In this document: in pieces, positions 1-7,079 of the stretch
Layout: each line of letters opens with the position of its first letter
Position numbering within the stretch: position 1 is the stretch's first letter
NCBI GenBank assembly: GCA_937923325.1
Contig: CAKZUQ010000055.1
Location: 1-7,342 of the forward strand
Origin: an uncultured Bacteriovoracaceae bacterium
Lineage (GTDB): Bacteria; Bdellovibrionota; Bacteriovoracia; Bacteriovoracales; Bacteriovoracaceae
DNA: 7,342 bases
Direction: 5' to 3'
The notes under the pieces: generated by a model
The model's input: only the letters and a program-made list of their open reading frames with translations
What the model was told of the DNA's origin: nothing
The model's database searches: none
Program-made: the position numbers and the translations under genes

Positions 1-48
1 TGTTAAATTTAAGGCTTAATATCATGCCCCTCAATACTAGGAAAAATA

Positions 49-1806
49 ATGGCAAAAATTGAACTCGATACTCTTAGACACTCAACTGCTCATTTAATGG
101 CACAAGCTGTAATGGAGCTTTACCCCGATCAGAATCCAAAACTTGGGATCGGACCAACCATCGAGCATGGCTTTTATTATGATATTGATATGGAAAAAAG
201 AATTTCTGATGATGACTTAGCCGAAATTGAGTCCAAGATGAATGAGATTATAAAAAGGGCCGATGAAATCACAAGATTTGAAGTTTCTAGAGAAGAAGCA
301 GTTAAAATCTTCACTGAAAGAAATCAAGATTATAAAGTTGAACTAATCAACGACCTTCCTGATGATGCTGTTATTTCTTATTACACTCAGGGTGATTCAT
401 TTATTGATCTATGTAAAGGGCCTCATGTTGAGACAACGAGACATTTAACACCATACTTTAAATTACTACATACAGCTGGAGCTTATTGGAGGGGTGACGA
501 AACAAGGCCTATGCTTCAAAGAATATATGCTGCCTGCTTTAATGATAAAAAACAACTAAAGGCGCATTTAAATTTTTTAGAAGAAGCTAAAAAAAGAGAT
601 CATAGAAAATTAGGAAAAGAATTAGACTTATTTCACTTTGATCCACATTCACCAGGAGCACCTTTCTTTGAACCAAAAGGTACTATTGTTTACAATGAGC
701 TAACAAACTTTATGAGAAGAATTTATAATGTATTCGACTATAAAGAAGTTATTACACCTCAAATCCTTGATGTATCTTTATGGAAAACATCTGGTCACTA
801 TGAGCATTACAAAGAAGATATGTTCTTCTCAAAAGATGAGCATAGAGAATACGCACTGAAACCAATGAATTGTCCTTGTCACATGCTTATGTTCTCACAC
901 AAAAAATACAGCTATAGAGATTTACCTTTACGTTTTGCAGACTTTGGAAGACTTCACAGAAATGAAAGAAGTGGTGCCCTAGCTGGACTTACTAGAGTTA
1001 GAACATTTTGTCAGGATGATGCTCATGTATTCATCTCTAAAGATGAGATACAAGAAGAAATCTCTAAGCTTCTTGAAATGTTTAATGTTTGTTATGACCA
1101 CTTTGGTTTTACAAATATAAAAGTTGGACTTTCAACTAGACCGACAAAAAAAGCAGGTAGTGATGAACAATGGGATCTAGCTGAAAAAGCTTTAGATGAA
1201 GCCCTTAAAAATTCAGGTATGGACTTTCACATAAATGAAGGCGATGGTGCATTTTATGGACCAAAGATTGATATTCAAATATCTGATGCGATTGGAAGAT
1301 ACTTCCAATTAGGAACAGTTCAACTAGACTTTGAACTTCCGCAACGTTTTGACCTTAGCTTTACTAATAAAAAAAATGAAGATGAAAGACCTGTTGTCAT
1401 CCATAGAGCTTTACTTGGTTCACTTGAAAGGTTTTTTGGTGTTTACCTAGAGCACGTAGCTGGAGTCTTCCCTTTTTGGTTAGCACCAGAGCAAGCTGTA
1501 ATAGTTCCTGTTAACAATGATATTCATATTGAGCACTGTGAAAAGCTTTGTAAGGACCTTCAAATGAAAGGTTTCAGAGTTAGAGTTGATGACAGAAAAG
1601 AAACAATGGGACTTAAAACAAGACAAATACAAAAAGCAAAAGTTCCATATATGATCGTTATTGGTGATAAAGAGCAAGAAGCTAACTCTTGTGCTCTTAG
1701 AGCTTATGGGACAAAGTATACAAAAGTTTTAACACTAGATGAAACTGTTAATCTATTCAATGAACTTAACCTTGATAAAGTTCCTAAAAAGATAAGAGAA
1801 AGCTAA
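49..1806 (+). CDS. thrS: Threonyl-tRNA synthetase lacking the TGS domain
   Basis: Cytoplasmic class II aminoacyl-tRNA synthetase that charges tRNA-Thr. The 585 residues begin directly at the editing domain, with HSTAH (H11, H15) and CKGPH (C122, H126) matching the E. coli editing residues H73/H77/C182/H186 at an offset of 60-62. The catalytic core follows at about 190-480: the zinc ligands are C275 in MNCPCH, H326 in QDDAH and H452 in IHRALLGS, and motif 2 is HRNERSG at 303-309. The anticodon-binding domain is at about 482-580. E. coli ThrRS has 642 residues, so the N-terminal TGS domain (about 60 residues) is absent. The start is ATG at 49 with AGGA at 39-42, six bases away. The reading frame upstream is closed by TAA at 10-12 with no other start, so no longer form is encoded. 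The stop overlaps the ddl start. Function is secure; the lost TGS domain is the oddity. Confidence 0.97.
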   Translation: MAKIELDTLRHSTAHLMAQAVMELYPDQNPKLGIGPTIEHGFYYDIDMEKRISDDDLAEIESKMNEIIKRADEITRFEVSREEAVKIFTERNQDYKVELINDLPDDAVISYYTQGDSFIDLCKGPHVETTRHLTPYFKLLHTAGAYWRGDETRPMLQRIYAACFNDKKQLKAHLNFLEEAKKRDHRKLGKELDLFHFDPHSPGAPFFEPKGTIVYNELTNFMRRIYNVFDYKEVITPQILDVSLWKTSGHYEHYKEDMFFSKDEHREYALKPMNCPCHMLMFSHKKYSYRDLPLRFADFGRLHRNERSGALAGLTRVRTFCQDDAHVFISKDEIQEEISKLLEMFNVCYDHFGFTNIKVGLSTRPTKKAGSDEQWDLAEKALDEALKNSGMDFHINEGDGAFYGPKIDIQISDAIGRYFQLGTVQLDFELPQRFDLSFTNKKNEDERPVVIHRALLGSLERFFGVYLEHVAGVFPFWLAPEQAVIVPVNNDIHIEHCEKLCKDLQMKGFRVRVDDRKETMGLKTRQIQKAKVPYMIVIGDKEQEANSCALRAYGTKYTKVLTLDETVNLFNELNLDKVPKKIRES

Positions 1807-2762
1807 TGAAAAATATTGCTTTAGTATATGGAGGTGAAGGCTCAGAGCATAGTATTTCTAAGCTTTCTGCTAAATATATTGAAGAGAATATTGATACTAA
1901 TAAGTTTAATTTAAATATCTTTGAGTTAGACAAAGGCCTAAACTTCTTAAAGGACAGTAAGGCCTACTCTCTTTTACCCAATAAAACTCTGGTCCATAAA
2001 GATGAATCTATTGATATTGATTATTTAATTCCTTGTATCCATGGATACCCAGGAGAAACAGGAGACATTCAATCAATACTAGATGCTTATCAAATAAAGT
2101 ACTTAGGGTGTGAGTCTGAAGCTAGTAAAATTTGCTTTAACAAAATTCTTACGAAACTATTCCTAGAGCATATTGGAGTTAAGACAACACCTTTCATATC
2201 TGTGACAAAGGATGATTTTTCTAACTCTATGGAGTTCTTACAAATTCACAAGACTGTGTTTGTTAAAGCAACCAATCAAGGTAGTAGTATTGGGTGTTAT
2301 AAAGTAGATAATCAAGAAGATCTTAAAGAAAAAATCGATATAGCATTTACCCTATCTAAACATGTAATACTAGAAGTTTTTGTAACTCCAAGAGAGCTTG
2401 AAGTTGCTGTATTTGAATACAAAGGTGAAATTCACATAACTTCTCCTTCAGAGATAATACATGAAGGTAAGTTTTATGATTATGACGAAAAATATTCAAA
2501 TTCTAGCTCAGCTAAAACAACTCTAACGCCAAAGCTATCAGAAAAACAACTTCTTCAAATAAAAGAGATATCATTAAAAGTATTTAAAGAATTAAAACTT
2601 AAAGACTTATCTCGTCTCGACTTTTTCTTAGTAGAAAATGAACTTTACGTTAACGAAGTTAATACATTTCCAGGAATGACTTCAATCTCTCTTTTTCCAA
2701 AAATGATGGAGAGCTATGGAGTAGAGTTCAGATCATTTATCGAGGAGAAATTGAGTGTTTAA
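1806..2762 (+). CDS. ddl: D-alanine--D-alanine ligase
   Basis: Cytoplasmic ATP-grasp enzyme joining two D-alanines for the peptidoglycan stem peptide. At 318 residues it is near the usual size. The N-terminal signature YGGEGSEHSIS carries E14, equivalent to E. coli DdlB E15. HGYPGETGDIQ is at about 79-89 and the ATP-binding stretch KATNQGSSIG at 154-163. The omega-loop segment FYDYDEKY (223-230) ends in K229/Y230; the Tyr is the family marker of D-Ala rather than D-lactate as second substrate. The metal ligands are D272, E284 and N286, in RLDFF and NEVNTFPGMTSIS, and S295 matches DdlB S281. All expected catalytic residues are present. Its ATG overlaps the thrS stop by one base (TAATG), which suggests translational coupling. 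The pairing with thrS instead of a mur/fts cluster is the unusual part. Confidence 0.95.
   Translation: MKNIALVYGGEGSEHSISKLSAKYIEENIDTNKFNLNIFELDKGLNFLKDSKAYSLLPNKTLVHKDESIDIDYLIPCIHGYPGETGDIQSILDAYQIKYLGCESEASKICFNKILTKLFLEHIGVKTTPFISVTKDDFSNSMEFLQIHKTVFVKATNQGSSIGCYKVDNQEDLKEKIDIAFTLSKHVILEVFVTPRELEVAVFEYKGEIHITSPSEIIHEGKFYDYDEKYSNSSSAKTTLTPKLSEKQLLQIKEISLKVFKELKLKDLSRLDFFLVENELYVNEVNTFPGMTSISLFPKMMESYGVEFRSFIEEKLSV
2742..2757 (+). promoter_or_regulatory. Ribosome binding site fixing a GTG start inside ddl
   Basis: GAGGAG at 2742-2747 lies inside the last codons of ddl, seven bases before GTG at 2755-2757. It is the strongest Shine-Dalgarno sequence in the left operon. It supports GTG as the start of the downstream gene, giving an 8-base overlap with the ddl end. 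Confidence 0.75.
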
Positions 2763-3759
2763 AGAGGATCTTTCTCCGCCAATAATAAAAAGACAAAAGC
2801 TTCCTCTTAAGCTTGTTCCTATATTTGTCACGAAGCTGGCATTAATTGACTCTCTCGAAGAGAATGCATATGCATTTCACGAAGGTTTGTTTAGAGTAGT
2901 TTTAGAAGAAGATGAAATTATACTTTCTGACTTTATTAAAGAATATATTTCTGAAGTCGGAGAAGAAATTTTTATATCCTATAAAGACTATGAAATACTT
3001 AAAGAAGAAACAACAAAAGAGCTTACAAGATTAACTAGATCACTCTCTATTGGTGATATTGGAAGAAACTCTTTAAAGCAAACAAACCTTTTAACTTTTC
3101 AAATGGATTCTCTTTACGCTGATCCATTTAACAACACTCTTTTAAACAATCAGTTTCAAGGAGCTCAAAATCTAACGAATGTCTTACTGAACACAGATTC
3201 TCTTGATAAAACTCTATATCAAAAATTTGATAAATTAGATCATCATTATATCTTAAAGCAACCGATGGTTTCATCAATAATGCTTTTAGCATTTTTAAAA
3301 GAAATAAAGACTTTTTCAGACAGAGAAAATGAAAGTTTGTTCCTAACAAGTTATTTTAAAGATATAGGAATGAGTTTTTTATCTAGAGAAGTATGGAACT
3401 CTTCAAACCTAGATGAGTTTAACCAATCAGCTCTTTCAAATCATGCTGAGAACTCTTTAAAAATACTTGAAGGTCGAATTCCTTTAAATAAAAAATATCT
3501 TAATATTATAAGAAATCATAATCACTTAAATGCCAAAGTTAATAATAATATTTCAGATGAAGAAGAAATAATTTATGGTGCAGAAACTGTAATTGTAAAT
3601 GCTATTGATGTTCTTGTTGCAATGATCAATAGTAGACCATATCGTTCTAGTTACTCACCATTCAAAGCATTAGAGTTTTTAAAAATACTCATGGCCGATG
3701 ATTACCCTCAAGAGTACAAAGCTATTGTCAAATTTGTTCTTAAATTTTTACAAAAATAG
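2755..3759 (+). CDS. Degenerate HD-GYP-type protein, probably non-catalytic
   Basis: A 334-residue soluble protein with no signal peptide or membrane segment. Residues 15-100 look like the small N-terminal domain that precedes many HD-GYP domains. Residues 155-334 follow the HD-GYP phosphodiesterase pattern (cyclic-di-GMP hydrolysis), with its landmarks altered. The HD doublet reads K202-D203 in YFKDIGM, where the family has LLHDIGK. H230 in SNHAENS is kept. The HHE..GYP segment is reduced to NHNH (254-257), followed by an insert without GYP. AIDVLVAM keeps D285, and NSRPYRSSYS (292-301) matches the family's RPYR stretch closely. The first-helix metal-binding position appears to be Gln169. 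With several metal ligands missing, hydrolysis is unlikely and a binding or scaffold role is more likely (inference). It starts at GTG inside ddl and ends before an intrinsic terminator. The HD-GYP relationship is likely; the biological role is unknown. Confidence 0.7.
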   Translation: MFKEDLSPPIIKRQKLPLKLVPIFVTKLALIDSLEENAYAFHEGLFRVVLEEDEIILSDFIKEYISEVGEEIFISYKDYEILKEETTKELTRLTRSLSIGDIGRNSLKQTNLLTFQMDSLYADPFNNTLLNNQFQGAQNLTNVLLNTDSLDKTLYQKFDKLDHHYILKQPMVSSIMLLAFLKEIKTFSDRENESLFLTSYFKDIGMSFLSREVWNSSNLDEFNQSALSNHAENSLKILEGRIPLNKKYLNIIRNHNHLNAKVNNNISDEEEIIYGAETVIVNAIDVLVAMINSRPYRSSYSPFKALEFLKILMADDYPQEYKAIVKFVLKFLQK

Positions 3760-3805
3760 CGACTTTTTACTTCTCAAAGCATGATAATTATTTAAAAATT
3801 AATGT

Positions 3806-3827
3806 AGAGCAATGATTGCTCTTTTTT
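3806..3827 (+). terminator. Intrinsic terminator after the thrS-ddl-HD-GYP operon
   Basis: AGAGCAA (3806-3812) pairs with TTGCTCT (3816-3822) around a three-base loop, and the run of six T ends at 3827. It sits 47 bases after the HD-GYP-like stop and only about 12 bases before the Shine-Dalgarno sequence of the next gene. Confidence 0.75.
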
Positions 3828-3839
3828 AAATATATTCTA

Positions 3840-3854
3840 AGGAGGGAATACATG
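3840..3854 (+). promoter_or_regulatory. Strong ribosome binding site deciding the start at 3852
   Basis: AGGAGG at 3840-3845 is a near-perfect Shine-Dalgarno sequence, six bases before ATG at 3852-3854. It decides against the longer reading from TTG at 3816, which would begin inside the terminator hairpin. Confidence 0.85.
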
Positions 3855-4070
3855 GCATCTAAAGACTTAAGTCCACTAACTGGTGTTATCGCAGAAGATA
3901 GAGTTGTTATTGACTTTGGAGAACACATTGGAAAATCTGTACTCCAATTAAACGAAGAAGATCATGACTACTATGATTTTTTATTAGAACAAAAATCTGA
4001 AGGTAATTTCTTTATCAAAAGAAACAGAGATAAAATTTTTAGATTATACGTTTCAAATACTATCCACTAA
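3852..4070 (+). CDS. Small protein with an FG..GK..L..D..Y..FLL motif
   Basis: A 72-residue acidic, soluble protein with no signal peptide, membrane segment or cysteine. I do not recognise it as a named gene. The core DFGEHIGKSV (21-30), then EEDHDYYDFLLEQ (35-47), resembles the short FGKYKGK...DP.YL.WLL pattern of the DUF3820 / ExoX C-terminal type of small domain. The resemblance is from memory and has not been tested. A basic patch, FIKRNRDKIFR (54-64), follows and could bind nucleic acid (inference). The strong ribosome binding site suggests high expression. The downstream crcB begins 2 bases after its stop, so the two are probably translated from one message. The nearby fluoride channel says little about this protein's own job. 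That it is a real gene is well supported; its function is unknown. Confidence 0.8.
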   Translation: MASKDLSPLTGVIAEDRVVIDFGEHIGKSVLQLNEEDHDYYDFLLEQKSEGNFFIKRNRDKIFRLYVSNTIH

Positions 4071-4072
4071 AA

Positions 4073-4429
4073 ATGAATACAATCCTAATTGGTCTTTTTG
4101 GTTTTCTTGGAGTTATTTTAAGATATCAAATTGGCCAATTTTTTAAAGCTCCTCACCCTATTTTAAATCCAACTTTTTTTGTGAATATTTTAGGATGTTT
4201 CATGATAGGTATATGCTTTCACTATCTTAAATCAGGAAGCTCTCACAAAGTTTTGGTTTCAAGTATTATAATAGGTTTTTGCGGCGGCTTAACCACTTTC
4301 TCAAGTCTGGCCTTAGACACTTTTAAATTTATTACAACGAATCAAATCCAAATGGCGTTAGCTTATATATTAATATCTATTACTTTTGGACTTCTTTTTT
4401 TATTCATTGGCTATAAACTAGTTAGCTAA
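4073..4429 (+). CDS. crcB: CrcB/Fluc fluoride channel
   Basis: Inner-membrane fluoride channel that lowers cytoplasmic fluoride; the family works as a dual-topology dimer. The 118 residues form four hydrophobic segments at about 2-22, 33-52, 62-82 and 95-117. Family marks are GVILRY (13-18), TFFVNILGCFMIG with the conserved N38, and GFCGGLTTFSS (68-78). F76 of the phenylalanine box is kept, while the second position appears to be L79 and the following acidic residue is D82, where relatives usually read TTFSTF..E. No other crcB is in the window, so a homodimer is assumed. The ATG lies 2 bases after the stop of the small gene and has no clear ribosome binding site, suggesting coupled translation. 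No fluoride riboswitch is visible upstream. The end overlaps the convergent gene by 8 bases. Confidence 0.93.
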   Translation: MNTILIGLFGFLGVILRYQIGQFFKAPHPILNPTFFVNILGCFMIGICFHYLKSGSSHKVLVSSIIIGFCGGLTTFSSLALDTFKFITTNQIQMALAYILISITFGLLFLFIGYKLVS

Positions 4430-4435
4430 TTTTTT
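4406..4435 (+). terminator. Possible intrinsic terminator at the end of crcB
   Basis: ATTGGCTA (4406-4413) can pair with TAGCTAAT (4423-4430), including one G-T pair, around a 9-base loop and followed by five T (4431-4435). The arms lie in the last crcB codons and its stop. The stem is AT-rich and therefore weak. On the minus strand there is no T run, so it would serve crcB only. Confidence 0.4.
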
Positions 4436-5744
4436 GTTCGAATTTTAGTTTATCTAGATGTGCTTCTATATTTGCAACAGCATATGGCTTAAGCTTTTCA
4501 TCTAATCCAAAATAAATTTTTTCATAAAGCTCGTCCATCTTTTTATGATGCTCATATAATTCTAAAATTTGCTTCTCTCTTCTTTTTCTGTGATTAAGAT
4601 TCTTAAGAATAATACCAACACCACCAAGAGCTATACCATGGCTAGGTATTACACACTTTGGATTTAGTTTTATTATTTTTTCAAGGCTAGCAAAGTATTC
4701 TCTCATTGATGCATTTTCACCACCTACAACAACAGTTCCTACACCTTGAAATAAGTCTCCAGCAATAAACCACTTAAGAGATTTTGGAGCGATAGCAACA
4801 TGTCCCTTAGCATGCCCATCAACAGAATGAACAATTACATCTTCATCTTTCCATGTTGTTATTACATCCAAATCATTTATAAATTGAATCTTAATCTCGT
4901 TAAAGTAGTCCTCTCCCCTATGCTTAAGAATTAACTCATATGTACTCTTACTCATTAGAATTGGAACATTGAGACGTCTAGCAATAAGGTCTGACCTTTC
5001 ATAATGATCTCTATGATAGTGTGTAATGAGAATTTGATCTACAGGACCAATTGTATTTAATAACTTTTCCATTTCAGAATCATCTTTTGGAGAGGGGTCT
5101 AGAATTATTCTTTTTTCACCATTAACATAAAAGCAATTTGTACGTGTTGCTGGTGGTAAAGTATTAGATAGTGGCATATATTGAATTAAATCTGAAATAG
5201 TCTCAATAAATGGAACTTTATTATCTTCATTGCTTCTTTTGTACGTAAGCTTTTTATTTAAATGAATATTTTCGATGAAATATTTAATTGGAGGAACAAT
5301 AAGATGATCTCCTTTTTTCCATTCATTTAAGATGTCACTTGGCTCACACCATCTTCCTTCAAACACTTCGCTTTCATCTAACGAGAACTCTAGTTCTTTT
5401 TCAAGTTCTACTCTAAAAAAATATGTATTAAATCTGATAGGATTAAATGAAGGAGAGATTGCATTTCCAATATAGTCTATAGTCACATCTTTCATTGAAC
5501 TTAAATCGACTCCAGTCTCTTCTTGAACTTCTCTAACTAATGCATTAATAATACTAATGGAGTGTAAATTGTTGTAAAGATGACTATTTCCATCAAAGTG
5601 CTCATCATCCTCTTTATCGACTTTACCTCCAATAAAGGCCAGGTATCCAGGAAAGCTTCTTAAATGATTTTGACGAGTAATAACAAAGATTTTACTCTTA
5701 CATGAAAATATGATGCTTACAGCATCTCTTATAACTTTTGACAT
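4422..5744 (-). CDS. Nudix hydrolase fused to LACTB2-like metallo-beta-lactamase
   Basis: A 440-residue cytoplasmic two-enzyme protein. Residues 1-160 are a Nudix domain: G39/G40 then REVQEETGV (71-79), with about 17 extra residues between the two halves of the Nudix box. That spacing recalls NUDT19-like coenzyme A diphosphatases. Residues 195-375 are a metallo-beta-lactamase fold: THYHRDH (241-247) is the HxHxDH metal site, and H311 in DGHAKGH, D330 in AGD and H369 in PSHG complete the two-metal set. Residues 385-436 form a helical tail ending in EAHLDKL, as in the winged-helix C-terminus of LACTB2-type ribonucleases. Both active sites look intact, so two hydrolytic activities are expected; the substrates are unknown and CoA derivatives or RNA are guesses. 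It follows the lipoprotein gene by 2 bases with a weak ribosome binding site. No terminator is visible after its stop, which overlaps crcB. Confidence 0.88.
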   Translation of the reverse strand: MSKVIRDAVSIIFSCKSKIFVITRQNHLRSFPGYLAFIGGKVDKEDDEHFDGNSHLYNNLHSISIINALVREVQEETGVDLSSMKDVTIDYIGNAISPSFNPIRFNTYFFRVELEKELEFSLDESEVFEGRWCEPSDILNEWKKGDHLIVPPIKYFIENIHLNKKLTYKRSNEDNKVPFIETISDLIQYMPLSNTLPPATRTNCFYVNGEKRIILDPSPKDDSEMEKLLNTIGPVDQILITHYHRDHYERSDLIARRLNVPILMSKSTYELILKHRGEDYFNEIKIQFINDLDVITTWKDEDVIVHSVDGHAKGHVAIAPKSLKWFIAGDLFQGVGTVVVGGENASMREYFASLEKIIKLNPKCVIPSHGIALGGVGIILKNLNHRKRREKQILELYEHHKKMDELYEKIYFGLDEKLKPYAVANIEAHLDKLKFEQKIS

Positions 5745-5746
5745 AT

Positions 5747-7021
5747 TTACTTGCAGCTATCAGTAAATTCATAAATCGGAAAATATTTTTTCAACGATTC
5801 ACAAATATTTGCTTTTTCTTCCACTTTATTTTCAATAGCAATTTCAGCAAATGAATTAATAACGCTCTTTAGGTTGTGCTCAACAGATTTAGATTCAGAA
5901 AGAGATGTTGCAAAATCTTTTGCCCAATCAATAACGAGATTTAAGCTTAATAAGTTTGATCGTTTCATAGTTTGATATAAGCCGAAGGCAATATTTGCTC
6001 CAAAGTGATGGATTTGAGAAAACTGAGTTTGATTACAACTATAGATATTCCTAGACTTTGGATTTAAAAAATTATCAAGAAACAATCCATTAAGAATTTT
6101 TCTTGTTCCATCATAAAAGGTTGGACTATTTAGATCTCTAGTTTTAGCAAAACAATTAATCTGGCTAAAAGAAAATGTATCTCCACTTACTAACTGGCCA
6201 ATAAGATCTGCGAAGGCCTCATTTAAAGAGCTTATAAGTTTATCATTAGTTGCTTGTTTTTTTGTAGACTTAACTGCATCAGCAGTTGATTTAAAACAAA
6301 CATGAACTTTTTTACTAACTTTACTTCCAAGAATTTCATTAAAAATATGATGTCCATACTCATGAGAAACAACAAATGGAATATTCCATAACGGAACTCC
6401 ACTAAAAGGAACTCTACCATAGCTGTCTCTTCCTTGTGGTAGAAATATCAACTCTCTATTACCAGGTATAAAAAAAGCATTATTTACTAAATATTTATTT
6501 TTTCTAGTCACTATTTTACCTACGACTTTTTGAGTTTTAAAGTTAATTAGCGGAGCAATTCTAACTTTCACTTTTGGTAAGATTAACCTAGTTTCTTTTG
6601 AAATTAATTCTTCTGTCTTTTTTAAATAGTTCATAACTGTGGATGCTGCATGCTCATAAGTACCTTCTTCGGCATATTCATCACAATTCTCATAAGAGTA
6701 AGGTATAGCTGGTGTTATTATTTTTTGACTTCGCTTTCCTCTTTTAGAAGTCCAAACAAAAATTCCAGACTTTCTAACAGTATCAACAAGTACGTTTTCT
6801 TTTGTACAATCACTTAAACCTTTAAAAATGGAATTATTTACAATTACATTGCTGCCACTCAAACTTTGAAGTGATTCTTTTGACCTTGAGCTATCATTTA
6901 AAAGTATAGGATCTCCCACACTTGGCTCTGTAATAAATTTGTAATCGTTTTGAGGCACTTTAATTCCACATGATGAACTCAGTACAACTAACAGGGTCAA
7001 TGATAAAAGGTTTTTAATCAT
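5747..7021 (-). CDS. Probable lipoprotein zinc metalloprotease, thermolysin-like motifs
   Basis: A 424-residue exported protein. Residues 1-17 are a signal peptide (MIKN, a hydrophobic core, then LSSSC) with C18 as probable lipid-carrying cysteine. The -3 residue is Ser rather than Leu/Val, so the lipobox is imperfect. SHEYGHH holds the HExxH zinc site (H220, E221, H224). NEAFAD (267-272) supplies the third ligand E268 and the Asp expected in M4/M36-type gluzincins. IHHFGANIAFGLYQ (337-350) occupies the place of the thermolysin catalytic His segment. The spacing and order fit a diverged gluzincin. Six or seven cysteines after C18 suggest disulfides outside the cytoplasm. The 200 residues before the active site match nothing I know. 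It probably acts in the periplasm or on the cell surface; the substrate is unknown. No ribosome binding site precedes the ATG. The Nudix-MBL gene follows after 2 bases. Confidence 0.8.
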   Translation of the reverse strand: MIKNLLSLTLLVVLSSSCGIKVPQNDYKFITEPSVGDPILLNDSSRSKESLQSLSGSNVIVNNSIFKGLSDCTKENVLVDTVRKSGIFVWTSKRGKRSQKIITPAIPYSYENCDEYAEEGTYEHAASTVMNYLKKTEELISKETRLILPKVKVRIAPLINFKTQKVVGKIVTRKNKYLVNNAFFIPGNRELIFLPQGRDSYGRVPFSGVPLWNIPFVVSHEYGHHIFNEILGSKVSKKVHVCFKSTADAVKSTKKQATNDKLISSLNEAFADLIGQLVSGDTFSFSQINCFAKTRDLNSPTFYDGTRKILNGLFLDNFLNPKSRNIYSCNQTQFSQIHHFGANIAFGLYQTMKRSNLLSLNLVIDWAKDFATSLSESKSVEHNLKSVINSFAEIAIENKVEEKANICESLKKYFPIYEFTDSCK

Positions 7022-7079
7022 AAAAGTATTATAACGCTACAATACTTAAAACAGTGAATTTTCATGCTTTTTTGAAAAG

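Noticed and set aside
3..62. Frame open from the left edge to TGA at 60-62, including ATG at 24
   Set aside because: It could be the tail of an upstream gene or a 12-codon leader, but it is too short to judge, has no run of Thr codons and shows no TGS-like sequence.
1480..1677. Minus-strand open frame of 65 codons inside thrS
   Set aside because: It lies antisense to the conserved anticodon-binding domain, has low-complexity Ser/Phe-rich content and no ribosome binding site.
3128..3349. Minus-strand open frame of 73 codons
   Set aside because: It is antisense to the HD-GYP-like gene and has no start signals or recognisable domain.
3816..3851. TTG-start extension of the small protein by 12 residues
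   Set aside because: It would begin in the terminator hairpin and translate through the AGGAGG site; ATG 3852 has ideal spacing.
3760..3851. Fluoride riboswitch upstream of the crcB pair
   Set aside because: None of the conserved crcB-motif segments could be found, and the space is largely taken by the terminator.
5745..5746. Possibility that the lipoprotein and Nudix-MBL genes are one frameshifted gene
   Set aside because: Each has its own complete domains, a proper stop and an ATG; one is exported and the other cytoplasmic.
6232..6420. Minus-strand open frame of 62 codons
   Set aside because: It is a shifted frame over the HExxH region of the metalloprotease; the main frame holds the conserved motifs.
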